This document shows, piece after piece, positions 44,204 to 50,633 of a DNA stretch of 50,633 nucleotides (its first letter is position 1; the number at the start of each line of letters is the position of its first letter). Source of the stretch: an uncultured Prevotella sp. GTDB taxonomy: Bacteria; Bacteroidota; Bacteroidia; Bacteroidales; Bacteroidaceae. The notes beneath the pieces were generated by a model that worked only from the letters and a program-made list of their open reading frames with translations, ran no database searches and was not told the origin of the DNA. The stretch spans positions 1 through 50,633 of the forward strand of contig USDT01000020.1 of assembly GCA_900553465.1 (NCBI GenBank), written 5' to 3'. The position numbers and the translations under genes were made by a program.

Positions 44204-44569
44204 TCATTTATCAAAACGAATATACCCGCTCGTTAAATACTTATTACCGGACACATCTGCTTTGAGTTTTCCATTCACCCAGACTTTTATATTTATTAAA
44301 GTGCTCTCATCATTGCATCTTGCCTCAATTGACAATCCGTTATCTTCTGTTTTATAGATTTTATCATAGCTGCTTCGAATAACCAGACCTCTTTCAGGTG
44401 AGGAATCTTTTAGACCATATATTCTTACGGGTTCGTTAGTATTGGCTTCTATATGAACACGAACTTTGTATACTTCCGGCGTATCATCGGAGCAGGCGTA
44501 ACATACTAAAAGGCACAGAAGCGATAAAATGATGACAGATGATTTTTTGAAATTAGTGATTCTTTTCAT
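44204..44569 (-). CDS. Small hypothetical lipoprotein
   Basis: 121 residues from ATG 44569, chosen over an upstream in-frame ATG (44626) because it starts the lipoprotein signal directly. The signal ends in LLVCYAC (Cys26), followed by SDD, the acidic residues that direct Bacteroidetes lipoproteins to the cell surface or outer membrane. The mature part looks like one beta-sandwich domain (VRVHIEANTNEPVRIYGL, LINIKVWVNGKLKADVSG). No family recognised. It stands alone with its own terminator, in AT-rich surroundings. Confidence 0.72.
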   Translation of the reverse strand: MKRITNFKKSSVIILSLLCLLVCYACSDDTPEVYKVRVHIEANTNEPVRIYGLKDSSPERGLVIRSSYDKIYKTEDNGLSIEARCNDESTLINIKVWVNGKLKADVSGNKYLTSGYIRFDK

Positions 44570-45063
44570 TGTACAATAGTTTTGAATTTTACATTTAGTT
44601 TGGATAGTTATAATCTGATATGACATTATGCCAATGCTTTCTTATTATATTATAAGGTAAACAGTTATGGAACATGCACTTTGTATATTTACACACTATC
44701 GTCTTTTGCATGCTGCCCTTTACGAAAGATGGTGTATCCATATGTTTCACCATTATTGAAAAGTGATGGTCCTGTTTAAGTCTTAATCCTCATAATCAGA
44801 ATTTTTTATTTGTGTGCAATAGTTGCAATAATCTATTTTTAAGTGGAAAATTGACTCAATGAAATTTCTATTTATTGGGTTCTATTATATGCTATCACGC
44901 ACAACTGTTGATAAACCCCTATTTGGAAATGTTAAAAATATTAAGTTTGTTATTACAATAAGGATCTTATAATATGGACATATATTCTTTTTTAAAGTTA
45001 ATACTTGTCGGAAATGTGCGTAATGATTAATTTTGTGCTTAAATAGTTAATGAAAAGCAATAT
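44570..45063. other. AT-rich gap before the oxidoreductase gene
   Basis: 494 bp without a convincing gene. The only feature seen is the promoter near its right end, CTTG (45004-45007) and TAATTTTG (45028-45035), exactly 20 bp apart, which would start a transcript about 22 nt before ATG 45064. Confidence 0.5.
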
Positions 45064-46053
45064 ATGAAGAAATATAAAATCGGAATATTGGGTGCAGGCT
45101 CTATTGCCCGTGCCATGGCCTGGACAGTGGGACAGATGGAATGTACGGAGGCTTATGCCGTGGCGTCGAGGTCGATTGACAAGGCACGCGCATTTGCCGA
45201 AAACCACAACGTGAGCCGTGCGTACGGTTCGTACGAGGAAATGTTGAACGATCCGGAGGTGGACCTGGTGTATGTTGCGACACCACATTCACACCACTAT
45301 GAGCACGCATGCATGTGCGTAGAGCACGGCAAGCCGGTGTTGTGTGAGAAGGCTTTCACTGCCAACCGTCGTCAGGCTGAGGCGCTGCTGAAGCTGGCGC
45401 ATGAGAAGAATGTTTTCGTCACCGAGGCTATCTGGACACGCTATATGCCGTTCACAAAGACTATAAACGCCATGGTGAACGACGGCACGATAGGTCGTCC
45501 GATGACTCTGACGGCGCATCTGAGCTATCCCATAGCACATAAAGAACGCATACGCAGGCCGGAACTGGCAGGTGGTGCGCTGCTCGATATAGGACTTTAC
45601 AATATAAACTTCGCGCTCATGGCGTTCGGTAAGGACATCAGCGAAATAAGTTCTACAGTGATAAAGTCGGACGAGGGCATGGATTTTCAGGACAGCATTA
45701 CGTTCAAGTATGCCGACGGTAGAATGGCTGCGTTGCAGTGTAACGTGTTCTGTGCGGGCGACCGGCAGGGCATTGTGAGTGGCGACAAGGGTTATTTCAT
45801 TGTTGACAACATAAACAATCCGCAGCGCGTGGACATTTATTCGGCTGATCACCAGCTGGTGCGCACCGTATGCTGTCCGCCGCAGATAACGGGTTATGAA
45901 TATGAAGTGCAGGCTTGTATCGACGCATTGGAGCACGGACGGTTGGAGTGTGACGACATGCCGCACGCTGAGACGCTGCGTGTGATGGGGATGCTCGACT
46001 CGCTGCGCAAGGAGTGGGGTGTGCGTTATCCGATGGATGATGACGAAGTGTGA
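45064..46053 (+). CDS. Gfo/Idh/MocA-family NAD(P)-dependent oxidoreductase
   Basis: 329 residues. The Rossmann motif GILGAGSIARAMAW is at the N-terminus, and the family's catalytic-lysine motif appears as VLCEKAFTANRRQAE. VYVATPHSHHYEHA and FVTEAIWTRYMPF point to the dihydrodiol/D-xylose dehydrogenase-like branch, and GGALLDIGLYNINFALMAFG is the family's C-terminal signature. It probably oxidises or reduces a sugar or sugar-like alcohol; the substrate cannot be read. It has its own promoter, and a hairpin follows. Confidence 0.92.
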   Translation: MKKYKIGILGAGSIARAMAWTVGQMECTEAYAVASRSIDKARAFAENHNVSRAYGSYEEMLNDPEVDLVYVATPHSHHYEHACMCVEHGKPVLCEKAFTANRRQAEALLKLAHEKNVFVTEAIWTRYMPFTKTINAMVNDGTIGRPMTLTAHLSYPIAHKERIRRPELAGGALLDIGLYNINFALMAFGKDISEISSTVIKSDEGMDFQDSITFKYADGRMAALQCNVFCAGDRQGIVSGDKGYFIVDNINNPQRVDIYSADHQLVRTVCCPPQITGYEYEVQACIDALEHGRLECDDMPHAETLRVMGMLDSLRKEWGVRYPMDDDEV

Positions 46054-46085
46054 CGTCGCGTACATATATAATATATAATACGAAG

Positions 46086-46125
46086 CGGGCGGATGCGACA
46101 GTGGGCATCCGCCCGTTGCCGTTTA
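46086..46125 (+). terminator. Hairpin after the oxidoreductase gene
   Basis: A perfect 11-bp GC-rich stem, CGGGCGGATGC (46086-46096) with 46105-46115, followed by a short GTTTAT stretch. The T tail is weak. Confidence 0.6.
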
Positions 46126-46318
46126 TAGGATGAGTGGACGAGGATGCATAATGGAGAGACGGATACAGTGATTTGCTGTTATTGTTTGTGTATGTATGTT
46201 AATAAACAGGAAAAATAACGGTGCTGACGGACAGTTGTTTTATGATGAACAGGTATTTGTCGTAATTTTATCATACCTGAACAAAGCTGATGTTTCACTT
46301 TAAACCTTTTATTTTCTT

Positions 46319-48733
46319 ATGAATCAACGCAGACTTATGTTGCCGGTGATGCTTGCGTGTGGCATGCCGGTCGTTTCGCAGGAGAAGCCTAACATTATAG
46401 TTGTATATGTGGACGATATGGGATATTCGGATCCGTCGTGTTATGGTGGCGACTATGTTCCTACGCCGAACATAGACCGTATGGCTGAAGAGGGAATAAG
46501 ATTTACGCAATATTACACTTCGTGTCCCATAAGTTCACCTTCGCGTACAGGAATCACCACAGGTATGTATCCTACGCGTTGGGGCATAACGACATTTCTG
46601 CAGGACCGTGCCGGAAATGCCGCAAACGAGCAGAACGATTTTCTTGATGCCTCGGCACCTTCTATGGCGAGGGCGCTGAAGGCCGGAGGATATATGACGG
46701 GACACTTCGGTAAGTGGCACATGGGAGGCGGACGCGACGTGAAGAATGCTCCGTCGATAACCCGTTATGGTTTTGACGAATATTCGTCGACATGGGAAAG
46801 TCCTGATCCTGACCCGAAACTGACATCATCAAACTGGATATGGGCGCCTACGGACGAGGTGAAGAGATGGAACCGTACGGCTTATTTTGTGGATAAGACG
46901 CTCGATTTTCTGTCGCGGAACAAAGGAAAACCTTGTTTTGTGAATCTTTGGCCGGACGATGTGCATACGCCGTGGGTGTATGAAAACGATGAGGCCAGCC
47001 AGAGGGAATCGGCCGAATCGTTCTCCATTGTGCTTAAGGAGCTTGACAATCAGATAGGACGTCTGATGCAGGGACTGAAGGATCTGGGCATCGACGACAA
47101 CACAATGGTGATATTCACCAGTGACAACGGACCGGCTCCTGCGTTTGATGGACACCGCACAAACTCTCTCCGCGGGCAGAAGGGTACACTGTATGAGGGT
47201 GGAATAAGAATGCCTTTCATCGTGCGCTGGCCGGGAGTGATAGAACCGGGGCAGGTGAACGAAAGGTCGGTGGTGTGTGCGGTGGATCTTTTCCCGTCGC
47301 TGTGCACAATAGGAGGGGCCGATATGCCGACCGAATATCAGCTCGACGGTGTGGATATGAGTAGTACGTTGCTCGGAAAGGAACAGGAGGTGCGTGAGAA
47401 ACCTTTGTTCTGGGAGTTCGGAAAGACAAAGAAGGACCGGGTGAGTCCGCATATTGCTGTGAGAGAGGGTGATTGGAAACTGCTTGTGAATGCAGACGGA
47501 AGCAATGTGGAACTGTACGACATGAAGAACGATTATAACGAGACACTCAATGTGGCGGCAGCAAATGCCGGAGTGACAGCAAGGCTCAAGCAGATGGCTA
47601 TAGAATGGTTTGACGAGGCATACCGGCAGTATGCTGACCATATAATACGTGTGTCTGCCGACGGCAATGAGAATAGTAACGGTGAAAGTTGGACAGATGC
47701 TACAACTTTGCAGCATGCGGTGGAAATAGCTCCGCAATATCCGTCGGCACAGATATGGATGAAGGAGGGTGTATATAACGTGACAGCTTCTGTCAATATT
47801 GATAATGTTGCCATGTACGGAGGATTTGATGGAACGGAGGAACATTTGTCGGAACGTGACTGGAAAAATAATCCTGTTGTGATAGACGGAGGAGGAAAAG
47901 TGTCGCCTTTGCGCAATGTGGAACTTGAGAAAACGGTAGGTACTGTGCTCGACGGCATCATAGTGCAGAACGGAATGAGCGGTGCTGCCGATAATGGAAA
48001 CGGTAATGGCGGTGGAGCAATACTTACAAGTGGGGCAAAAGTGAGAAACTGCATATTCAGAAACAACCGTACTTCTGACGGTAAGAACGGTGCGGCACTG
48101 CATTGTCATCGTGGTAACGTAACGATAGAGAACAGTCTTTTTGTGAACAATACGTCATCCGGCAATGGCGGGGCGGTGCAGGTTGGAGGCGGTGTTACGG
48201 CCAAGATAGTCAACTGCACGTTAGTAAACAATCAGTCTTCTGGTCCGGGAGGTGCATTAGGCACGGGCGACAACGGCTCGAATATCAGCATATACAATTC
48301 GGTGATATGGCACAACATCGGTGGAAACGGCATTTACAGCAGTTACGGACAGAACTCCGGTAAGGATGGTGGAGGAAAAATTGTGTCGATGAATTCGGCT
48401 GTGGAAAGTGACAGCCGGAAGTTTGAGGATGGCGATGATGTGCGGCATGTAGTACTGTCTGAGACTGTTACGCCAGGTCTCTTGAATCCGGCACCGGTTG
48501 TAGGATATGCCGGTGACGGTATGACTGCTGATGACTGGAATGTGTTTTCCTATGCGCTCTCAGAGCAATCGTTGTGTGTTGACGCGGGAAATGCAGGCTT
48601 GGCATCGGATATGGAATATGATCTGGATATGCAGAGACGCTTGTCGGACAGGCAGATAGACATGGGATGCTATGAATCTGACAATGGAGAACCTTCGGAG
48701 ATTTCGCAGGTCATACATGTTGCTGTTGATTGA
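46319..48733 (+). CDS. Ser-type sulfatase fused to a right-handed beta-helix domain
   Basis: 804 residues with a short signal peptide (MNQRRLMLPVMLACGMPVVS). The sulfatase domain (to about residue 430) has Asp32-Asp33 (VDDMGYSD) and the motif S-S-P-S-R with Ser72 as formylglycine precursor, then GHFGKWHMGG and FTSDNGPAPAF. The C-terminal half is a beta-helix of the choice-of-anchor-Q/polymorphic-outer-membrane type: GGAI, NCIFRNN, ENSLFVNN, GGAV, NCTLVNNQ, YNSVIWHN, ending VDAGN then RQIDMGCYE. It stops 20 residues later without a recognisable T9SS sorting domain. No start or continuation in another frame was found. Substrate unknown. Confidence 0.9.
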   Translation: MNQRRLMLPVMLACGMPVVSQEKPNIIVVYVDDMGYSDPSCYGGDYVPTPNIDRMAEEGIRFTQYYTSCPISSPSRTGITTGMYPTRWGITTFLQDRAGNAANEQNDFLDASAPSMARALKAGGYMTGHFGKWHMGGGRDVKNAPSITRYGFDEYSSTWESPDPDPKLTSSNWIWAPTDEVKRWNRTAYFVDKTLDFLSRNKGKPCFVNLWPDDVHTPWVYENDEASQRESAESFSIVLKELDNQIGRLMQGLKDLGIDDNTMVIFTSDNGPAPAFDGHRTNSLRGQKGTLYEGGIRMPFIVRWPGVIEPGQVNERSVVCAVDLFPSLCTIGGADMPTEYQLDGVDMSSTLLGKEQEVREKPLFWEFGKTKKDRVSPHIAVREGDWKLLVNADGSNVELYDMKNDYNETLNVAAANAGVTARLKQMAIEWFDEAYRQYADHIIRVSADGNENSNGESWTDATTLQHAVEIAPQYPSAQIWMKEGVYNVTASVNIDNVAMYGGFDGTEEHLSERDWKNNPVVIDGGGKVSPLRNVELEKTVGTVLDGIIVQNGMSGAADNGNGNGGGAILTSGAKVRNCIFRNNRTSDGKNGAALHCHRGNVTIENSLFVNNTSSGNGGAVQVGGGVTAKIVNCTLVNNQSSGPGGALGTGDNGSNISIYNSVIWHNIGGNGIYSSYGQNSGKDGGGKIVSMNSAVESDSRKFEDGDDVRHVVLSETVTPGLLNPAPVVGYAGDGMTADDWNVFSYALSEQSLCVDAGNAGLASDMEYDLDMQRRLSDRQIDMGCYESDNGEPSEISQVIHVAVD

Positions 48734-48892
48734 CATGTGGGCAAGTACGATTCTATAATAAACTTCAAATATATCTTGTGTACGATGATGGATGGAAAAT
48801 GTATATTTGATTGGTTTATAGTGGCTTTTTGAAGAGATTATACGTCCAAATGATAAAAAGTTAAGGAGAAAACATAAAAAAGAACGTGAAAA

Positions 48893-48924
48893 GTTGTTGG
48901 GTTCAAAAATAAAGTGTAATTTTG
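48893..48924 (+). promoter_or_regulatory. rpsU promoter
   Basis: GTTG (48893-48896) and TAATTTTG (48917-48924) are separated by 20 bp. The leader is about 60 nt and AT-rich. Confidence 0.65.
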
Positions 48925-48991
48925 CACCGCATTTTGTGGCAGTAGCCAAAATAATATAAGTATAATATAAATAATTAAAAACAAAAATAGC

Positions 48992-49183
48992 ATGATAATT
49001 GTACCAGTTAAAGATGGTGAGAATATCGAAAGAGCTCTCAAGAAGTTTAAGAGAAAATTTGAAAAGACAGGCGTTATGAAAGAACTGCGTAAGCGTCAGC
49101 AGTATAACAAGCCGTCTGTGCTGAAGAGACTCAAGATGGAACATGCCATCTATGTACAGAAATTGCGCGCAGCAGAGGATTAA
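48992..49183 (+). CDS. rpsU: 30S ribosomal protein S21
   Basis: 63 residues, the usual bS21 length. MIIVPVKDGENIERALKKFKRKFEKTGVMKELRKRQQY is the conserved core, followed by a basic C-terminal part. It has no Shine-Dalgarno sequence, normal for Bacteroidetes. It lies just upstream of xerC and hpf, a conserved order in the phylum. Confidence 0.96.
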   Translation: MIIVPVKDGENIERALKKFKRKFEKTGVMKELRKRQQYNKPSVLKRLKMEHAIYVQKLRAAED

Positions 49184-49265
49184 AATTTACCTCTAAAATT
49201 TGGTAGTTTGAATTTTATTCTGTATATTCGTTGCCGAAATATATTATGATTTGAGCAACGGATTG

Positions 49266-50156
49266 ATGATAATAAAAGAATTTTTGAACTATCTGCAGTA
49301 TGAACGCAATCGTTCTGCGCTGACAGTAAAGAGTTACGGCGAGGATGTCAAGGCATTCGAGTCGTACTTCAAAAATTTGGATGATCATCTCTCTTGGGAA
49401 TTAGTTGATTCCGATATTATCCGTGACTGGATGGAGAGCATGATGGATAAAGGAAACACCGCGGCTTCAATCAATAGAAGATTGAGCGCAGTGCGTTCCC
49501 TTTATCGTTTTGCGTTATCCCGAGGTTTTGTTGAACATGATCCTTCGTGCTGTATTGTCGGACCGAAGAAAGAATCGACGTTGCCGTATTTTCTCAGAGA
49601 AGAGGAAATGGATAGGCTGCTCGATTCGAATATGTGGGGCGACGGATATGATGATGTTTGTCTGCGGACAATGATCATGGTCTTTTATGAGACGGGTGTG
49701 CGGCTTTCGGAACTGACCAGTTTGAATAATAGGTCGGTGGATTTGGAAAGTTGTGAACTGAAAGTTACTGGTAAGAGGAATAAACAGCGTATAATCCCGT
49801 TTGGTGAAGAGCTTCGTAACGCATTGAACATATATATATATAGGCGCGATGTGGAGGTGGCAGACCTGACGGATGTGGATGAAGCTTTTTTTCTTACATC
49901 CAAAGGACGTAGGTTTAGTGATGCGTCTGTCAGGCTGAAAGTCAGAAATGCGCTTTCTGCTGTATGTACATTGAAAAAACGTTCACCGCATATACTACGG
50001 CATTCGTTTGCCACAGCGATGCTCAATCATGATGCTGGTTTGGAAAGTGTGCGGAAACTGCTCGGACATGAAAGTCTGTCGACAACCGAAATATACACGC
50101 ACACGACTTTTGAGCAGTTGAAGCGTATATATTCAAATGCCCATCCAAGGGCTTAA
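49266..50156 (+). CDS. xerC: Tyrosine recombinase XerC/XerD family
   Basis: 296 residues from ATG 49266; an in-frame TTG at 49251 would add five. A SAM-like core-binding domain (FLNYLQYERNRSALTVKSYGEDVKAF) precedes the catalytic domain, which has all active-site residues: Arg146 (TGVRLSEL), Lys170 (VTGKRNKQR), His242 and Arg245 (PHILRHSFAT), His268 (LLGHESLS) and Tyr277 (TTEIYTH). Length and position between rpsU and hpf fit the housekeeping chromosome-dimer-resolution recombinase and not a phage integrase. Whether it is C or D cannot be read with certainty. Confidence 0.92.
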   Translation: MIIKEFLNYLQYERNRSALTVKSYGEDVKAFESYFKNLDDHLSWELVDSDIIRDWMESMMDKGNTAASINRRLSAVRSLYRFALSRGFVEHDPSCCIVGPKKESTLPYFLREEEMDRLLDSNMWGDGYDDVCLRTMIMVFYETGVRLSELTSLNNRSVDLESCELKVTGKRNKQRIIPFGEELRNALNIYIYRRDVEVADLTDVDEAFFLTSKGRRFSDASVRLKVRNALSAVCTLKKRSPHILRHSFATAMLNHDAGLESVRKLLGHESLSTTEIYTHTTFEQLKRIYSNAHPRA

Positions 50157-50165
50157 CCTAAATTT

Positions 50166-50174
50166 AAAGGAGGT
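50166..50174 (+). promoter_or_regulatory. Full Shine-Dalgarno site before hpf
   Basis: AAAGGAGGT ends 6 nt before ATG 50181. Such a complete site is unusual in Bacteroidetes, where most genes lack one; rpsU and xerC next to it do not have one. Confidence 0.75.
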
Positions 50175-50180
50175 ACGTAT

Positions 50181-50480
50181 ATGGAAGTAAAAGTTCAGTC
50201 GATTCATTTTGACGCTACCGAGAAACTGCAGGCGTTTATCGAAAAGAAAACAGCCAAGTTGGAAAAATCATTTGAGGATATTCAGAAAGTAGAGGTGCAA
50301 CTGAAAGTAGTGAAGCCCGCCACTGCACTAAATAAAGAAACAAGTATGACTGTGTCGGTTCCGGGAACCACTTTATTCGTAGAAAAAACGTGTGATACTT
50401 TTGAGGAGGGAATCGACCTTTGTATCGATGCTATGAGGGTCCAATTGGCGAAATTTAAAGAAAAATTGCGCGAAAGATAA
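50181..50480 (+). CDS. hpf: Ribosome hibernation promoting factor, short form (HPF/RaiA)
   Basis: 99 residues, one S30AE domain: MEVKVQSIHFDATEKLQAFIEKKTAKLEKSF, then VQLKVVKP, MTVSVPGTTLFVEKTCDTFEEGIDLCIDAM and a basic helix. It binds the 30S decoding region in stationary phase and silences ribosomes. It follows xerC by 24 bp and has a strong ribosome-binding site. Confidence 0.94.
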   Translation: MEVKVQSIHFDATEKLQAFIEKKTAKLEKSFEDIQKVEVQLKVVKPATALNKETSMTVSVPGTTLFVEKTCDTFEEGIDLCIDAMRVQLAKFKEKLRER

Positions 50481-50497
50481 AAAAAATCGCAAAAAGT

Positions 50498-50528
50498 TTT
50501 GGAGATTAAAAAATAATGCCTATCTTTG
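50498..50528 (+). promoter_or_regulatory. Promoter of the tRNA-Thr cluster
   Basis: TTTG (50498-50501) and TATCTTTG (50521-50528) are 19 bp apart, with an A-rich tract (50481-50500) upstream like an UP element. Confidence 0.75.
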
Positions 50529-50581
50529 CAGCCGTTTTAGAACAGGTCCTAAATCAATAAGCCTTACGGCTGCAAGGATTT

Positions 50582-50633
50582 GCCTCTTTAGCTCAGTTGG
50601 CCAGAGCACGTGATTTGTAATCTCGGGGTCGTT
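50582..50633 (+). tRNA. tRNA-Thr (TGT), cut by the window end
   Basis: The 5' 52 nt of a tRNA: acceptor strand GCCTCTT, D arm TAGCTCAGTTGGCCAGAGCA, then an anticodon arm with loop TTTGTAA (anticodon TGT). The T arm is outside the window. In Bacteroidetes a tRNA-Thr at this place usually begins a tRNA-tuf cluster. Confidence 0.9.

Noticed and set aside
48734..48991. Frameshifted T9SS sorting domain after the second sulfatase
   Set aside because: Reading the other frames past the stop gave no sorting-domain-like residues; the sequence becomes AT-rich and leads to the rpsU promoter.
49251..50156. Phage or mobile-element integrase
   Set aside because: The recombinase is of Xer length and lies in the conserved rpsU-xerC-hpf-tRNA context; no attachment-site duplication or phage genes are visible.

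Overview
The window reads as chromosomal DNA of a Bacteroidales bacterium, most likely Prevotella or a close relative. Three things point there. It carries a porP-gldK-gldL-gldM-gldN type IX secretion (T9SS) operon. Its promoters follow the Bacteroidetes pattern (TTTG around -33, TAnnTTTG around -7). Its right end has the rpsU-xerC-hpf-tRNA-Thr order seen in Bacteroidetes. Family names come from reading the translations; no database search was run.

Layout. 1-303 looks like the end of a foreign element: the C-terminus of a probable diversity-generating-retroelement variable protein, two hairpins and three short direct repeats. It abuts a TonB-dependent receptor that has lost its 5' part (303-1946). 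2.6-3.0 kb is the fluoride channel crcB. 3.7-10.3 kb is the T9SS operon plus a small beta-barrel protein. 10.5-12.9 kb is a GH127 arabinofuranosidase (-). 13.1-21.4 kb is housekeeping: priA, a FadL-type porin, an HD phosphodiesterase and gltX. 21.6-26.9 kb (all -) holds GH43, cutC, patB, DUF3737 and mdh. 27.7-32.9 kb (all -) is an EmrAB/TolC-type efflux operon behind a LysR regulator. 33.0-34.5 kb is a split ThrE exporter with a small membrane protein. 34.9-48.7 kb mixes catabolic and metabolic genes: two Ser-type sulfatases, aminopeptidase P, a sugar acetyltransferase, a GH30 enzyme, an orphan lipoprotein and a Gfo/Idh/MocA oxidoreductase. 49.0-50.6 kb is rpsU, xerC, hpf and the start of tRNA-Thr.

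How the genes fit together. The T9SS exports proteins carrying C-terminal sorting domains. Three secreted enzymes here (GH43, GH30 and the first sulfatase) end in tails resembling such domains, so machinery and candidate cargo lie in one window. GH127, GH43 and GH30 together suggest attack on arabinogalactan-like or other arabinose/galactose glycans, but no SusC/D pair is present.

The most unusual content is non-coding. Four large intergenic gaps (about 3.1-3.5, 15.4-15.9, 27.2-27.6 and 40.8-41.2 kb) hold related, diverged copies of one mosaic element. Two of them share an identical 26-bp core and a pair of ARG-box-like dyads at the same spacing. Upstream of the acetyltransferase are 88-bp tandem repeats whose first copy supplies that gene's promoter. 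A perfect 9-3-9 palindrome abuts the -7 box of the efflux operon, and priA appears to be leaderless.
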